From Herpetosiphon aurantiacus DSM 785 (GTDB lineage Bacteria; Chloroflexota; Chloroflexia; Chloroflexales; Herpetosiphonaceae): 64,000 nt of DNA. Below are positions 1 to 9,311 of the stretch, piece by piece. Made by a program: the position numbers and the translations under genes. The stretch's first letter is position 1. The number at the start of each line of letters is the position of its first letter. The notes below the pieces were generated by a model, which ran no database searches, was not told the DNA's origin, and saw only the letters and a list, made by a program, of their open reading frames with translations. The stretch covers positions 5,099,199 through 5,163,198 of the forward strand of contig CP000875.1 of assembly GCA_000018565.1 (NCBI GenBank). The letters are read 5' to 3'.

Positions 1-728
1 TTCCAGCGGTTGGCTGGGCCACGGCCATCATCATTGGTTGCAGGCGTTTCGCTCAACGAAATCCGCATCCATAATGGTTTGTTGCTATTGGTGTTGACTG
101 GCAAGAAAGCCGAGGTGCTGAAAATATAGGTGCCAGGGCCAGTGATCACATTCACATCATTTTGAACTGACCATTCGGTGGTGGAGGCATTAGGACACGC
201 AAAAGTTGCTCCACCCCAATAGCCGCTGCGATCCCAATCGAACCACAGGTTGGTATACAGCTTGATTGTGCCACCAGTCCAGCTTGGGTCAACCGTCACT
301 TGGTAGCGCAGTTGGGTTGGCTGGCAGTTGGGCAAGCTATTGATATCCAAGGGGCTGAGGAAGGCATTATCATAGCGATCTTGGTCGGGGGTGTTGGCGC
401 TGGGGTCGATGTTATTTGGGCCATCAGCATCAAAACCACTATCAGCCTCATCCTCTTGGCTCACACCAGGGCCAAGGTGAATCAACTTAGCCAAGATGTG
501 TGAAGGGCCATTCGGGACGGTCGAGAAGACGGTTGGATACTTAGCAGGCACGCCGCTATAGGCATCCATCATTAAACCAAAATTGTTGTTTGATGATGGT
601 GCATCGCCGAGATCGATGCTCACATCATCGGCCAACGGAGCAGCCTTGGCAGAACTGCCAATCGCTAATGCTAAAATAAACATGACCATAAATGCGATCA
701 TGCCAAACCGACGTAGAACCAACGACAT
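1..728 (-). CDS. Secreted GEVED-like protein, 3' end outside window
   Basis: The frame is open from the ATG at 728-726 to the window edge, so the C-terminus is missing. The start has a strong AAGGAGG ribosome binding site seven bases upstream. The first ~27 residues form a signal peptide (basic MSLVLRR, hydrophobic MIAFMVMFILALAIG, then SSAKAAPLA). The mature part starts with a GDAP motif, then GPSH, an LGPGVSQEDEADSGFDADG stretch and DQDRYDNAF. This acidic pattern is typical of GEVED-type modules in bacterial secreted and adhesin-like proteins. It continues into a beta-rich region (WTGGTIKLYTNLWFDWD). The likely role is a secreted or surface protein; the ligand cannot be told. Family assignment is from remembered patterns. 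Confidence 0.75.
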   Translation of the reverse strand, partial: MSLVLRRFGMIAFMVMFILALAIGSSAKAAPLADDVSIDLGDAPSSNNNFGLMMDAYSGVPAKYPTVFSTVPNGPSHILAKLIHLGPGVSQEDEADSGFDADGPNNIDPSANTPDQDRYDNAFLSPLDINSLPNCQPTQLRYQVTVDPSWTGGTIKLYTNLWFDWDRSGYWGGATFACPNASTTEWSVQNDVNVITGPGTYIFSTSAFLPVNTNSNKPLWMRISLSETPATNDDGRGPANRW

Positions 729-944
729 ACAATCCTCCTTACACGGGGTGGAACGTGACAATGGCGGGGACGTAGTGGAAGCTGGTTTTAGTATCGCAGT
801 CAGTCATCGCTAACTCAATCAAAAAAGCTCTAGTGTTTTGAGCTATTTTGGGGTGGTTCGATTCGTCTCATGACCTGATTAGCCAAATGCTTCGAGATCT
901 GCGGTGAGAGTGCGGAGTAGCCGCAATTTGGACAAGGATGTACC

Positions 945-2921
945 ATGAATCAGCCAGACTTGTTGGCCTACAACCTAGCAACGCTCGAAAAAATGCTGGC
1001 GGAAGCTTTGCGCCATGCCCGTGAGGGTGATGTGTTGTTTTTGGCGAGTTCGCCCTTAGCAACCTGCCAGATTATCGAACGTTGGTATGTTGCTGATACG
1101 CCCCAAGGTTCGGCTGAGCTTGGGCGGGCAGTTCAGGCGCTGTTGTGGTGGCTGATTGAGCGGATTCGCCCCCATGGTGAGCGCCATTGGCTGGCCTTGC
1201 CTTGGCGAGCATATAACGTGTTGGCGGGCTTTTATATCGAAGGCTTGCGGATTGCCGATCTCGCCGAGGCCATGGGCGTGGTCGAACAAACGATCTATCC
1301 AATTCGCAACCAAGCAGTGCAAAGCTTGGCCAAATTGCTGCTCGAAGAGTTACAGCAACCAAGCACCACACTTCCCAACCATGCGATTATTGGGTTGTAC
1401 CCGCAATTAACGGTTGCAGAACAAACCCTTGCCCGAATGTTGGCCTTCAATCAGCAACCACTAGCCCAACGTTGGCTGGAGCATTGGCTTGAATTAAATG
1501 CGATTGCCGAACCCATAATTCAACAATTAGCCGATCATGGCCTGATTAAAAGTGAAAGTTTGGCCTTGGTTGAAAAGCTGCGGCCCTTTTTGCAAAGCCA
1601 AATTAGCGCTCCCGAACGTCGGCGCTGGCATCAACAATTAGCTGAATTATTACAACCAAGCGAGCCACTCCAATCAATTCAGCATTGGTTGCAAGCCCAG
1701 GCCTATGATCAAGCAGCCAGCCTAATCATCGCTGAGCATCAAACGATTGTTGATAATTTGCAGGGTCGCGCACTGCGCGAATTGTTGGCCCAGATTCAAG
1801 CCCACGATATTCAACAACCACAGCTGTGGTTTCGGCTCAAGTTGGTCAGTGGCGATGTGGCCATGACCATGAACGATGTCCAAACCGCCTTGGGCGAATA
1901 TCAAGCGGCTTTGGCTGCCAACGAGCCGTTGCTCAAAGCCGAGGCCTATTACAAGCGGGGCAAGGCTTTTCGCTCGCAAAGCACCATGGAAGCGCAAGCC
2001 CACTTCAACTATAGCATTGCGATTTTGGAACGGGCCGCACCCAACGACCCCTTGCGCTATCGGGTTTGTTTGGAGCAAGCATGGATGTGGTTTCAGGATC
2101 AGCGTGATTTTGAGCAGGCCCAAACCAGCCTTGCGCAAGCCGCTAGCTTGATCGATCCGCTTGATCGTGGGGCTTGGGCCGAGCTGGCTAACGCCCGCGG
2201 GATGTTCTACGCTCATCGCGGCGAGCATGCTGAGGCGATCAACCAGCATCAAGCGGCATGGTTGGCGGCCAATGAGGTGAATCATAGTTTACTTATGACC
2301 CATATCGCCCATAATTTAGGCTACGATTATCTTGATTTGGGCCACTACTCGCAAGCGCTTGATTATTTTGAGCAAAGCCTGAACTTGGCTAATCGCACGG
2401 GCAATCGGCGCATGCAAGGCCTATGTCAAAAAAGCATTGGGGCATGTTGCTTCTGGATGCAAGAATTTACCCTAGCGGTCGAGCATTATCTGGCGGCCTA
2501 TCAGATTTTTGCGGCCATGCACAACCACAATTGGCAAGCCAACACTTGCTACGATTTAGCCGAAGCCTATGCTGAGCTTGGCCAAAGCCAACTGATGCGC
2601 CATTACTATGCCGAGGCGATTCAATTGGCCCAAGCGAGTGGCCTTGATCGCTTGTTAAACGATCTGCATGGCTTGGCCGAAAACTACCCGGGCCTGTACC
2701 CACCAACGATCGAATTAAACGAGCGTCAGCAGCGAATTTTCGATTATCTCAAACAACATCCTTCGATCACCAACCGCGATTATCGTGAGCTAACCCAAAT
2801 TTCGCCCAAGCAAGCCGCCCGCGATCTGAATGATTTGGTGGAGCGCAATGTTTTAGTGCGTTCTGGTGATGGCCGTTCAACCAGCTACCAACTGCCTCAA
2901 TCGAAGGCCAACGAAGCTTAA
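945..2921 (+). CDS. TPR-repeat protein with C-terminal winged helix
   Basis: A 658-residue soluble protein. The N-terminal ~110 residues include a helix-turn-helix-like stretch (IADLAEAMGVVEQTIYPIRN). The middle (about 200-590) is a series of helical TPR units, e.g. AEAYYKRGKAFRSQS and HNLGYDYLDLGHYSQALDYF. The last ~65 residues (QRIFDYLKQHPSITNRDYRE, then QAARDLNDLVERNVLVRSG) form a winged-helix module like that at the C-terminus of Fic-domain and DeoR-type proteins. No signal peptide or membrane segment is present. This is probably a DNA-binding regulator that senses a protein or peptide through its TPRs; the target is unknown. Start ATG at 945. Confidence 0.7.
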   Translation: MNQPDLLAYNLATLEKMLAEALRHAREGDVLFLASSPLATCQIIERWYVADTPQGSAELGRAVQALLWWLIERIRPHGERHWLALPWRAYNVLAGFYIEGLRIADLAEAMGVVEQTIYPIRNQAVQSLAKLLLEELQQPSTTLPNHAIIGLYPQLTVAEQTLARMLAFNQQPLAQRWLEHWLELNAIAEPIIQQLADHGLIKSESLALVEKLRPFLQSQISAPERRRWHQQLAELLQPSEPLQSIQHWLQAQAYDQAASLIIAEHQTIVDNLQGRALRELLAQIQAHDIQQPQLWFRLKLVSGDVAMTMNDVQTALGEYQAALAANEPLLKAEAYYKRGKAFRSQSTMEAQAHFNYSIAILERAAPNDPLRYRVCLEQAWMWFQDQRDFEQAQTSLAQAASLIDPLDRGAWAELANARGMFYAHRGEHAEAINQHQAAWLAANEVNHSLLMTHIAHNLGYDYLDLGHYSQALDYFEQSLNLANRTGNRRMQGLCQKSIGACCFWMQEFTLAVEHYLAAYQIFAAMHNHNWQANTCYDLAEAYAELGQSQLMRHYYAEAIQLAQASGLDRLLNDLHGLAENYPGLYPPTIELNERQQRIFDYLKQHPSITNRDYRELTQISPKQAARDLNDLVERNVLVRSGDGRSTSYQLPQSKANEA

Positions 2922-3029
2922 TCGCCATAATTTGACCAACGATTAACCTCAACATAACCCAAGCGTGGTCTGATCAAGCTTAACGGCGTTGAATTGCGCA
3001 ACTTGCGCATCACGGAGGATTGATCGCTT

Positions 3030-3269
3030 ATGGTTCACCTAGACGATGCGACCAAACGCTTGGAACTCGTGCGCTACCACATGCAACAGGGCTGGCAAAT
3101 TGATGCACCAGTACTTGGCCGTCATGCCTACCTCGATCAACGGGGCAGTATTCGGGCGGTTGAGGTGGTGCTTTCGCGCTCAGAAATGCGCCAAGTTGTG
3201 GCCTTGCCCGACACGGCATCGGTGCGCGAATTTCTGCATCAGTATGGATTAAATGTGATTGACGTTTAA
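3030..3269 (+). CDS. Small conserved-looking hypothetical protein
   Basis: A 79-residue protein, preceded by a GGAGG box at the usual distance or slightly longer. It has amphipathic helices (DDATKRLELVRYHMQQGW) and two short beta-like stretches, with no membrane segment or known motif. Its codon use matches the neighbours. It lies about 110 bp after the TPR gene and before the phosphate operon promoter, so it is probably the last gene of the upstream unit. Function unknown. Confidence 0.55.
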   Translation: MVHLDDATKRLELVRYHMQQGWQIDAPVLGRHAYLDQRGSIRAVEVVLSRSEMRQVVALPDTASVREFLHQYGLNVIDV

Positions 3270-3305
3270 CTCGCCAATCCACCGCACTCAGCATTACGCT
3301 AACAT

Positions 3306-3343
3306 TTAATCGGAACTTAACACAGCGATCAAAGCAGTTTAAG
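3306..3343 (+). promoter_or_regulatory. Possible Pho box upstream of pstS
   Basis: Four TTAAC-like elements lie on one face of the helix: TTAAT (3306), TTAAC (3317), TCAAA (3329) and TTAAG (3339), spaced 11, 12 and 10 bp. PhoP/PhoB-type regulators in Bacillus and cyanobacteria bind such direct repeats at about 11-bp spacing. The position, 85-120 bp before pstS, fits phosphate-starvation control. This is inference from spacing and context only. Confidence 0.35.
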
Positions 3344-3427
3344 TATAGCGATTTAGACTGCTCTTACGTGATGCACGTAATTCAATTTGCAACTTACAGA
3401 AATTTCTTTTTCGGAGGAATCCAGATC

Positions 3428-5383
3428 ATGCGGAAACTGCTGAGTTTAATGCTTGCCTCAATTATGTTGCTGACAATGCTCGCAGCATGTGGCGGCGACA
3501 GCACTCCAACCACTGCACCAACTACGGCACCAGCTACCGCCACTACTGGCCAAGCTGCTGCAACAACTGAACCAACCGCTCCTGCTGCTGAAACTCCTAC
3601 AGTTGAAGCAACCGCTGAAGTTCCTGCTGGTGGAGAAGTTGACCCAGCAATGGTAAAAGGCGATATCGTGAGCGCTGGTTCATCAACGGTCTATCCGTTG
3701 AGCGAAGCCGTGGCCGAAATCTTTACCGAAGATGGCTACACTGGCAATATCACGATCGATAGCATCGGCACGGGCGCTGGGTTCGAGCGCTTCTGTACCG
3801 CTGCCGAAACCGACATCGCCAACGCCAGCCGCGCAATCAAAGACGAAGAAGCCAAAGCCTGTGCCGATAAAGGCCGCGAAGTCGTCGAGTTCCGCGTCGG
3901 TACCGATGCCTTGGCCGTCGTGGTCAGCAGCAAAAATACCTTCGTCAGCAACTTGACCGAAGCCCAAGTCGCCGACATCTTCTCAGGCACCTACAAAACC
4001 TGGGATCAAGTTGATGCCAGCTACCCAGCCGAAGCGATCAAACTCTACAGCCCAGGCACCGATAGCGGTACCTTCGACTACTTCGTCGAACATTTCTACG
4101 CGAAAGAAGGTAAGTTCATCTTGGGTGCAAACCCACAGTTGAGCGAAGACGATAACGTGTTGGTGACCGGGATCGAAGGCGATGCCAATGCGATCGGCTA
4201 CTTTGGCTATGCCTACTACAACGAAAACAAAGCTAAGCTCAAAGCCTTGACGATTGACGGTGTGGAACCAACCGAAGCCACCACCGAAGATGGCAGCTAT
4301 CCGTTGGCTCGTCCGTTGTACATCTACTCAGCCAAGAATATTTTGACTGAAAAGCCTCAAGTCGCGGCTTTCATCAACTACTACTTGACCAACGTCAACG
4401 ATGTTATTCTTGAAGTAGGCTACTTCCCAGCCAGCGACGAAGCGTTGGGCGAAGCTAAAGACGCTTTGGTTAATGCCTTGACGGGTGGCAGCAGCAGCAA
4501 TACCAACACTGGTAGCGCCGTTGCCCTCGAAGAAGTTGATCCAGCAGCAGTTCAAGGTGATATCGTGAGCGCTGGTTCATCAACGGTCTATCCGTTGAGC
4601 GAAGCCGTGGCCGAAATCTTCGGCGAAGATGGCTACAGTGGCAATATCACGATCGATAGCATTGGCACGGGCGCTGGGTTCGAGCGCTTCTGTACCGCTG
4701 CCGAAACCGACATCGCCAACGCCAGCCGCGCAATCAAAGACGAAGAAGCCAAAGCCTGTGCCGATAAAGGCCGCGAAGTCGTCGAGTTCCGCGTCGGTAC
4801 CGATGCTTTGGCCGTCGTGGTCAGCAGCAAAAATACCTTCGTCACCAATTTGACCGAAGCTCAAGTCGCTGACATCTTCTCAGGCACCTACAAAACCTGG
4901 GACCAAGTTGATGCCAGCTACCCAGCCGAAGCGATCAAACTCTACAGCCCAGGCACCGATAGCGGTACTTTCGACTACTTCGTTGAACATTTCTACGCGA
5001 AAGAAGAAAAATTCATGTTGGGTGCAAACCCACAGTTGAGCGAAGACGATAACGTGTTGGTGACCGGGATCGAAGGCGATGCCAATGCGATCGGCTACTT
5101 TGGCTATGCCTACTACAACGAAAACAAGAGCAAACTCAAAGCGTTGACGATTGATGGTGTGGAACCAACCGAAGCCACCACCGAAGATGGCAGCTATCCG
5201 TTGGCTCGTCCGTTGTACATCTACTCGGCTAAGAACATCTTGGCTGAAAAAGCCCAAGTCGCGGCCTTTATCAACTACTACTTGACCAACGTCAATGAAG
5301 TTATCCTCGAAGTGGGCTACTTCCCAGCGAGTGAAGAAGCATTGAACGAAGCCAAGCAAAACCTGCTCGACGCAACCAAGTAA
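3428..5383 (+). CDS. pstS: Phosphate-binding lipoprotein PstS, two fused domains
   Basis: A 651-residue phosphate-binding protein of the Pst ABC importer. The ATG at 3428 is chosen because it has a GGAGG box and begins a lipoprotein signal peptide (MRKLLSLMLASIMLL, lipobox LAAC); an in-frame ATG at 3368 would spoil it. A Thr/Ala/Pro-rich linker follows. Then come two complete PstS domains, residues ~78-355 and ~378-651, each with GDIVSAGSSTVYPLSEAVAE, SRAIKDEE and GTDSGTF phosphate-loop motifs. A usual PstS has a single such domain of roughly 270-320 residues. The halves differ at only a handful of residues and are joined by a Ser/Asn/Thr linker (GGSSSNTNTGS). It is probably anchored on the outer face of the membrane and feeds PstCA. 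A hairpin follows the gene. Confidence 0.95.
   Translation: MRKLLSLMLASIMLLTMLAACGGDSTPTTAPTTAPATATTGQAAATTEPTAPAAETPTVEATAEVPAGGEVDPAMVKGDIVSAGSSTVYPLSEAVAEIFTEDGYTGNITIDSIGTGAGFERFCTAAETDIANASRAIKDEEAKACADKGREVVEFRVGTDALAVVVSSKNTFVSNLTEAQVADIFSGTYKTWDQVDASYPAEAIKLYSPGTDSGTFDYFVEHFYAKEGKFILGANPQLSEDDNVLVTGIEGDANAIGYFGYAYYNENKAKLKALTIDGVEPTEATTEDGSYPLARPLYIYSAKNILTEKPQVAAFINYYLTNVNDVILEVGYFPASDEALGEAKDALVNALTGGSSSNTNTGSAVALEEVDPAAVQGDIVSAGSSTVYPLSEAVAEIFGEDGYSGNITIDSIGTGAGFERFCTAAETDIANASRAIKDEEAKACADKGREVVEFRVGTDALAVVVSSKNTFVTNLTEAQVADIFSGTYKTWDQVDASYPAEAIKLYSPGTDSGTFDYFVEHFYAKEEKFMLGANPQLSEDDNVLVTGIEGDANAIGYFGYAYYNENKSKLKALTIDGVEPTEATTEDGSYPLARPLYIYSAKNILAEKAQVAAFINYYLTNVNEVILEVGYFPASEEALNEAKQNLLDATK
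3662..5372 (+). repeat. Tandem ~815-bp duplication inside pstS
   Basis: The stretch from 3662 to about 4475 recurs from 4559 to about 5372, offset 897 bp (exactly 299 codons), so the frame is kept. Long runs are identical at the base level, including third codon positions. Differences are scattered single bases, which points to a recent duplication or continuing gene conversion. Confidence 0.9.
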
Positions 5384-5409
5384 GCACCAAGGGTTTATGG
5401 TACCATGGC

Positions 5410-5440
5410 ACAGGCTGCGGAGTTTAGCTCCGCAGCCTGT
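5410..5440 (+). terminator. Strong hairpin between pstS and pstC
   Basis: A 13-bp perfect stem (5410-5422 with 5428-5440) closes a 5-base loop and is not followed by a T-run. It lies 26 bp after the pstS stop. It may act as a 3' stabiliser or partial attenuator that gives more binding protein than permease, as in other ABC operons. A similar hairpin follows the sugar-binding gene at 50779. Confidence 0.6.
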
Positions 5441-5479
5441 TGACCTACACAAACCCCGATTCAAAACCGGGAGGTTTCA

Positions 5480-6445
5480 ATGGACGATAAGGTGAGTATT
5501 GGTATGGATAGCCGTCGTATTACGACCACGCAACGTGAGACAACTCGCCCGTTTAGCCTAAAAAGACAGCCGCGCCTTGGTGAAAGCATCATCCAAGGAT
5601 TTTTGCTCTTTTGCGGTGTGCTTTCGATGTTCACAACGATCGGGATCGTGGTTGTGCTTGGCTCAGAATCAATTGCATTCTTTCGCCAAGTCAGCATTGT
5701 CGAATTTGTGACCAACACGGTTTGGTCGCCCCAAATTGATGAGTTTGGGATTTTGCCTTTGCTGCTCTCAACGTTGCTCACTTCAACCATCGCAATGTTT
5801 ATTGCATTGCCAACCGGCCTCGCAGCGGCAATTTATCTGAGCGAATATGCCTCAAGCCGCGCTCGCAGCATTCTCAAGCCAATCTTGGAAGTTTTGGCGG
5901 GCGTGCCAACCGTGGTGTATGGCTACTTTGCGCTCAAATTTATGACACCAGTTCTCAAGGCAGTCTTTGGTGAGGCCAATGTCAATATCTACAACATGGC
6001 TTCGGCAGGCTTGGTGATGGGGATTATGATCATTCCCATGGTGTCGTCGATGAGTGAAGATGCGCTCAGTGCTGTGCCACGCGCCCTGCGTGAAGGGGCT
6101 TATGGCTTGGGTGCAACCCGCCTCGAAACGGCAATCAAAGTAGTTTTGCCAGCGGGGATTTCGGGGATTATTGCGGCCTTTGTGGTGGCAATTTCGCGGG
6201 CAGTTGGTGAAACAATGATTGTGGCGGTGGCGGCTGGTGCTAAACCAACCTTTACCTTCAATCCATTCGAAGCCGCCGAAACCATGACTGGCCACATCGC
6301 ACGGATTAGCGGTGGCGACTTAAGTTATGCCAGCATCGACTACAACAGTATCTTTGCCATCGGCTTGACCCTGTTCTTGATGACCCTCGGTCTCAATATG
6401 GTCAGCCGTCGCTTGGTACGCCGCTTCCGTGAGGTATACGAATAA
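5480..6445 (+). CDS. pstC: Phosphate ABC transporter permease PstC
   Basis: A 321-residue inner-membrane permease of the Pst phosphate importer. It has a hydrophilic N-terminal arm of ~35 residues, then about six membrane segments (first [20 protein letters not shown]). The cytoplasmic EAA loop that contacts the ATPase is visible ([20 protein letters not shown], then LPAGISGI). The GGGAGG box sits just before the ATG. Length fits the family. The stop overlaps the pstA start (TAATG), showing translational coupling. Confidence 0.95.
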   Translation: MDDKVSIGMDSRRITTTQRETTRPFSLKRQPRLGESIIQGFLLFCGVLSMFTTIGIVVVLGSESIAFFRQVSIVEFVTNTVWSPQIDEFGILPLLLSTLLTSTIAMFIALPTGLAAAIYLSEYASSRARSILKPILEVLAGVPTVVYGYFALKFMTPVLKAVFGEANVNIYNMASAGLVMGIMIIPMVSSMSEDALSAVPRALREGAYGLGATRLETAIKVVLPAGISGIIAAFVVAISRAVGETMIVAVAAGAKPTFTFNPFEAAETMTGHIARISGGDLSYASIDYNSIFAIGLTLFLMTLGLNMVSRRLVRRFREVYE

Positions 6446-7695
6446 TGACAACACTGAATGATGAGATTAAATCAGGGTTGCCTCAAGGTGAAGCGGCTCG
6501 CCGCAATGTTGCTAGCCGCCGCCGCACTGGCGCAATCTGGCGCACAATTTTTCTTTCGGCCACGATTATTGGCTTAATTGCCCTAAGTTTGCTGATTTAT
6601 AACGTGGTCAATGAAGTCTTTGGCTATGTTGCCACCGAATATGCAGTTGATCCAGCAACCCTCAGCGATAAACCAATCGATGAACTTAACAAAGATGAGT
6701 TGGTCGCGGTGTTGCAAGATAATATGCGCGCCAATGCCTTTCGTACCCTAGAGCGCGACAAGCCCATGGCCGACCGTAGCGAGAGCGAAGTCTACGATTT
6801 GGTGATTGAGCGGGTCTTAAAGCCTCAAACCCTCGAAACCTGGACGCTGCGTGATTCGTGGTTCAACAAGGCTGCAATCGATGCCCAAGTTGCCAGCGAG
6901 TTTCCCGAAGCCAAGCTTGAATTCCGTTCATGGCTTACCGCTGGCTTCTTGACCACTCCCATGTCGAGCGATCCGCTTCGTGCTGGGGTGCGCACGGCCT
7001 TGCTTGGCTCATTGTGGATGATCGCAATCACGATTTTGTTTGCCTTCCCAATCGGGGTCGGCGCAGCAATTTACCTTGAAGAGTATGCCACCGACAATCG
7101 CTTTAACCGCATCATTCAAACCAATATCAATAATTTGGCTGGTGTGCCATCAATTATTTATGGGATGCTCGGTTTGGTGATTTTTGTGCGCACGCTTGAG
7201 CCACTGACCAGCGGGCGCATCTTCGGCGCTGATAGTGGCAATGGCCGCACAATCGTCGCTGCTTCGCTCACCATGATGTTGCTGATTTTGCCAATTATGA
7301 TTATCAACGGCCAAGAGGCGATTCGCGCCGTCCCATTATCATTACGTCAAGCCAGCTATGGGCTTGGGGCGACCAAATGGCAAACAATTTGGCATCATGT
7401 GTTGCCAAATGCCTTGCCTGGCATCTTCACTGGCACAATTTTGGCCGTTTCACGGGCAATTGGCGAAACCGCACCCTTGATTGTGGTTGGCGCTTCGACC
7501 TTTATCGTGACCGATCCTGACGGCCCATTTGCCAAATTTACCGCATTACCAATTCAAATCTACAACTGGACATCGCGACCACAACCAGAATTTGCCCATA
7601 TTGCGGCCTCAGCAATTGTGGTGTTGTTGGTGATGTTGCTATCGCTCAATGCCATTGCCGTCTTGTTACGCAATCGCTTCAGCAAACGAGGTTAA
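6445..7695 (+). CDS. pstA: Phosphate ABC transporter permease PstA with inserted loop
   Basis: The second Pst permease. At 416 residues it is about 100 longer than most PstA proteins. After the first membrane segment ([20 protein letters not shown], ~35-55) comes a hydrophilic, acidic insertion at ~65-170 ([20 protein letters not shown] and following). The usual core then resumes ([20 protein letters not shown]). The EAA loop is present ([20 protein letters not shown]). The insertion should face outside and could contact the double PstS; that role is inference. The gene starts inside the pstC stop and ends 3 bp before pstB. Confidence 0.93.
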   Translation: MTTLNDEIKSGLPQGEAARRNVASRRRTGAIWRTIFLSATIIGLIALSLLIYNVVNEVFGYVATEYAVDPATLSDKPIDELNKDELVAVLQDNMRANAFRTLERDKPMADRSESEVYDLVIERVLKPQTLETWTLRDSWFNKAAIDAQVASEFPEAKLEFRSWLTAGFLTTPMSSDPLRAGVRTALLGSLWMIAITILFAFPIGVGAAIYLEEYATDNRFNRIIQTNINNLAGVPSIIYGMLGLVIFVRTLEPLTSGRIFGADSGNGRTIVAASLTMMLLILPIMIINGQEAIRAVPLSLRQASYGLGATKWQTIWHHVLPNALPGIFTGTILAVSRAIGETAPLIVVGASTFIVTDPDGPFAKFTALPIQIYNWTSRPQPEFAHIAASAIVVLLVMLLSLNAIAVLLRNRFSKRG

Positions 7696-7698
7696 GCC

Positions 7699-8496
7699 AT
7701 GACCGAGAAACAAACTGACACTGCCAACTATAGCTTGACTGTGCGCAATATGAATGTCTACTATGGGACATTCCGCGCCATCAACAATGTTTCGCTGAAT
7801 ATCGAACGCAACAAAATTACCGCGCTGATCGGCCCTTCGGGCTGTGGCAAAAGCACGGTGCTGCGCTCGCTTAACCGCATGAACGATCTGGTCAATGGCG
7901 CTCGGGTCGAAGGCGAAGTGCTGTTCCACGAGCAAAATCTGTATGCCAACGATGTTGATGCTGTCGAAGTTCGTCGCCGCATCGGCATGGTGTTTCAAAA
8001 GCCCAATCCCTTCCCCAAAAGCATTTACGATAACATCGCCTTTGGCCCACGGATCAATGGTTGGAAGGGCACGAAGAGCGAAATGGACGATTTGGTTGAG
8101 CGCTGTTTACGTCAATCGGCCTTGTGGGATGATGTCAAAGATAAATTGAAGGAAAGCGGTTTGGCGCTTTCTGGTGGTCAACAACAGCGCTTGTGTATTG
8201 CTCGCGCCTTGGCGGTCGAGCCAGAAGTGATTTTGATGGACGAGCCATGTTCGGCACTCGACCCGATCAGTACCTTGAAAATCGAGGAACTGATGATGGA
8301 GTTGCGCCAACGCTATACGATTGCGATTGTGACCCACAATATGCAACAAGCTGCTCGCGCCTCAGATTACACTGCCTTCTTCTTGATGAACGATCAACGC
8401 GCTGGCGAGTTGGTGGAATATGGCCCAACTGGCGATTTATTCACCAACCCCAAAGACAAACGCACCGAAGATTACATTACCGGACGCTTCGGTTAA
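7699..8496 (+). CDS. pstB: Phosphate ABC transporter ATPase PstB
   Basis: A 265-residue ATPase that powers phosphate import through PstCA. Walker A GPSGCGKS is at residues 45-52, the Q-loop at [19 protein letters not shown], the ABC signature LSGGQQQR near 155, Walker B VILMDEP near 178, and the switch His in IVTHNM. The Q-loop stretch and length are characteristic of PstB. Third ABC gene of the operon. Confidence 0.97.
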   Translation: MTEKQTDTANYSLTVRNMNVYYGTFRAINNVSLNIERNKITALIGPSGCGKSTVLRSLNRMNDLVNGARVEGEVLFHEQNLYANDVDAVEVRRRIGMVFQKPNPFPKSIYDNIAFGPRINGWKGTKSEMDDLVERCLRQSALWDDVKDKLKESGLALSGGQQQRLCIARALAVEPEVILMDEPCSALDPISTLKIEELMMELRQRYTIAIVTHNMQQAARASDYTAFFLMNDQRAGELVEYGPTGDLFTNPKDKRTEDYITGRFG

Positions 8497-8586
8497 TTCG
8501 CCAATTAGCTGCAATAGCGAGCAATGAGCAACGGACAATGTTCGTTGCTCTTGTATATCTGCCACCATGTGGCCACGAGGTATCGA

Positions 8587-9270
8587 ATGCGCGAACATTT
8601 TCTGCATGCCTTAGCCGAGCTAGAAGGCCAAATTCGTGATATGGGCAATCGGGTTTCTTTGGCCGTTCGCGATGCTTTGTGGTCGCTTGAACGCAACGAG
8701 CCAATTTTTGCCCGCCAAATTATCGCCAACGATAATGTGATCGATGAGTTGCGCTACCAAATTGAAACCAATGCCCTGAGCGTGATTACCCGCCAACAGC
8801 CAATGGCCCGTGATCTGCGGGTGGTCAGTATGTTTTTGGAGCTAGCCTCGGAGCTTGAGCGGATTGGCGATTATGCCGAGGGTATCGCCGAGTTGGTGAT
8901 TCGCTGTATCGAATTGCCAGCCTTGGAGCAACCACCTCAAATTAAAACCATGGCCTTGAAAGCCCAAGCCATGTTGCGTGATGCGCTTGATGCCTTGCAC
9001 GAGCGTGATCCCCAAGCTGCCGAACGCCTCGAACACTCCGACGACGAGATTGATGGCTTGTATCGCGAAGTTTTGGCCTGGACATTCGCCACGATGCGTA
9101 GTCAGCCCGACTATGTTGAGCGAGCGATGTATTACTTATGGATTGCCCACAACCTTGAGCGCATCGCCGACCGCACGATCAACATTGGCGAACGCACCAG
9201 CTTTATTGCCACAGGTATCATTGATAAACATCGGCTACGCAAGGATGAGGCCGACAAACCACAGGCCTAG
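8587..9270 (+). CDS. phoU: Phosphate signalling protein PhoU
   Basis: A 227-residue all-helical protein with two PhoU repeats. Each repeat has the metal-binding E/D pattern (ELASELERIGDYAEGIAELV and LWIAHNLERIADRTINIGER). PhoU couples the Pst transporter to the phosphate two-component system and represses the regulon when phosphate is plentiful. The ATG at 8587 (MREHFLHAL) has a CGAGG box six bases upstream and gives the family length. The in-frame ATG at 8524 would add 21 unusual residues. The sensor kinase and regulator are not adjacent. Confidence 0.92.
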   Translation: MREHFLHALAELEGQIRDMGNRVSLAVRDALWSLERNEPIFARQIIANDNVIDELRYQIETNALSVITRQQPMARDLRVVSMFLELASELERIGDYAEGIAELVIRCIELPALEQPPQIKTMALKAQAMLRDALDALHERDPQAAERLEHSDDEIDGLYREVLAWTFATMRSQPDYVERAMYYLWIAHNLERIADRTINIGERTSFIATGIIDKHRLRKDEADKPQA

Positions 9271-9280
9271 CTTATGGTTC

Positions 9281-9305
9281 AAGACTGCGCTTTCGGCGCA
9301 GTCTT
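9281..9305 (+). terminator. Hairpin ending the pst-phoU operon
   Basis: A 10-bp perfect inverted repeat (9281-9290 with 9296-9305) with a 5-base loop lies between the convergent phoU and GH16 genes. It has no T-run. It could end transcription from either side. Confidence 0.6.
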
Positions 9306-9311
9306 GCTCAG

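Noticed and set aside
1722-2285. 187-codon antisense frame opposite the TPR gene
   Set aside because: No ribosome site, and the sense strand encodes clear TPR repeats throughout.
4880-5464. Long antisense frame opposite pstS
   Set aside because: It mirrors codon bias of the duplicated pstS sequence; similar frames appear opposite both halves.
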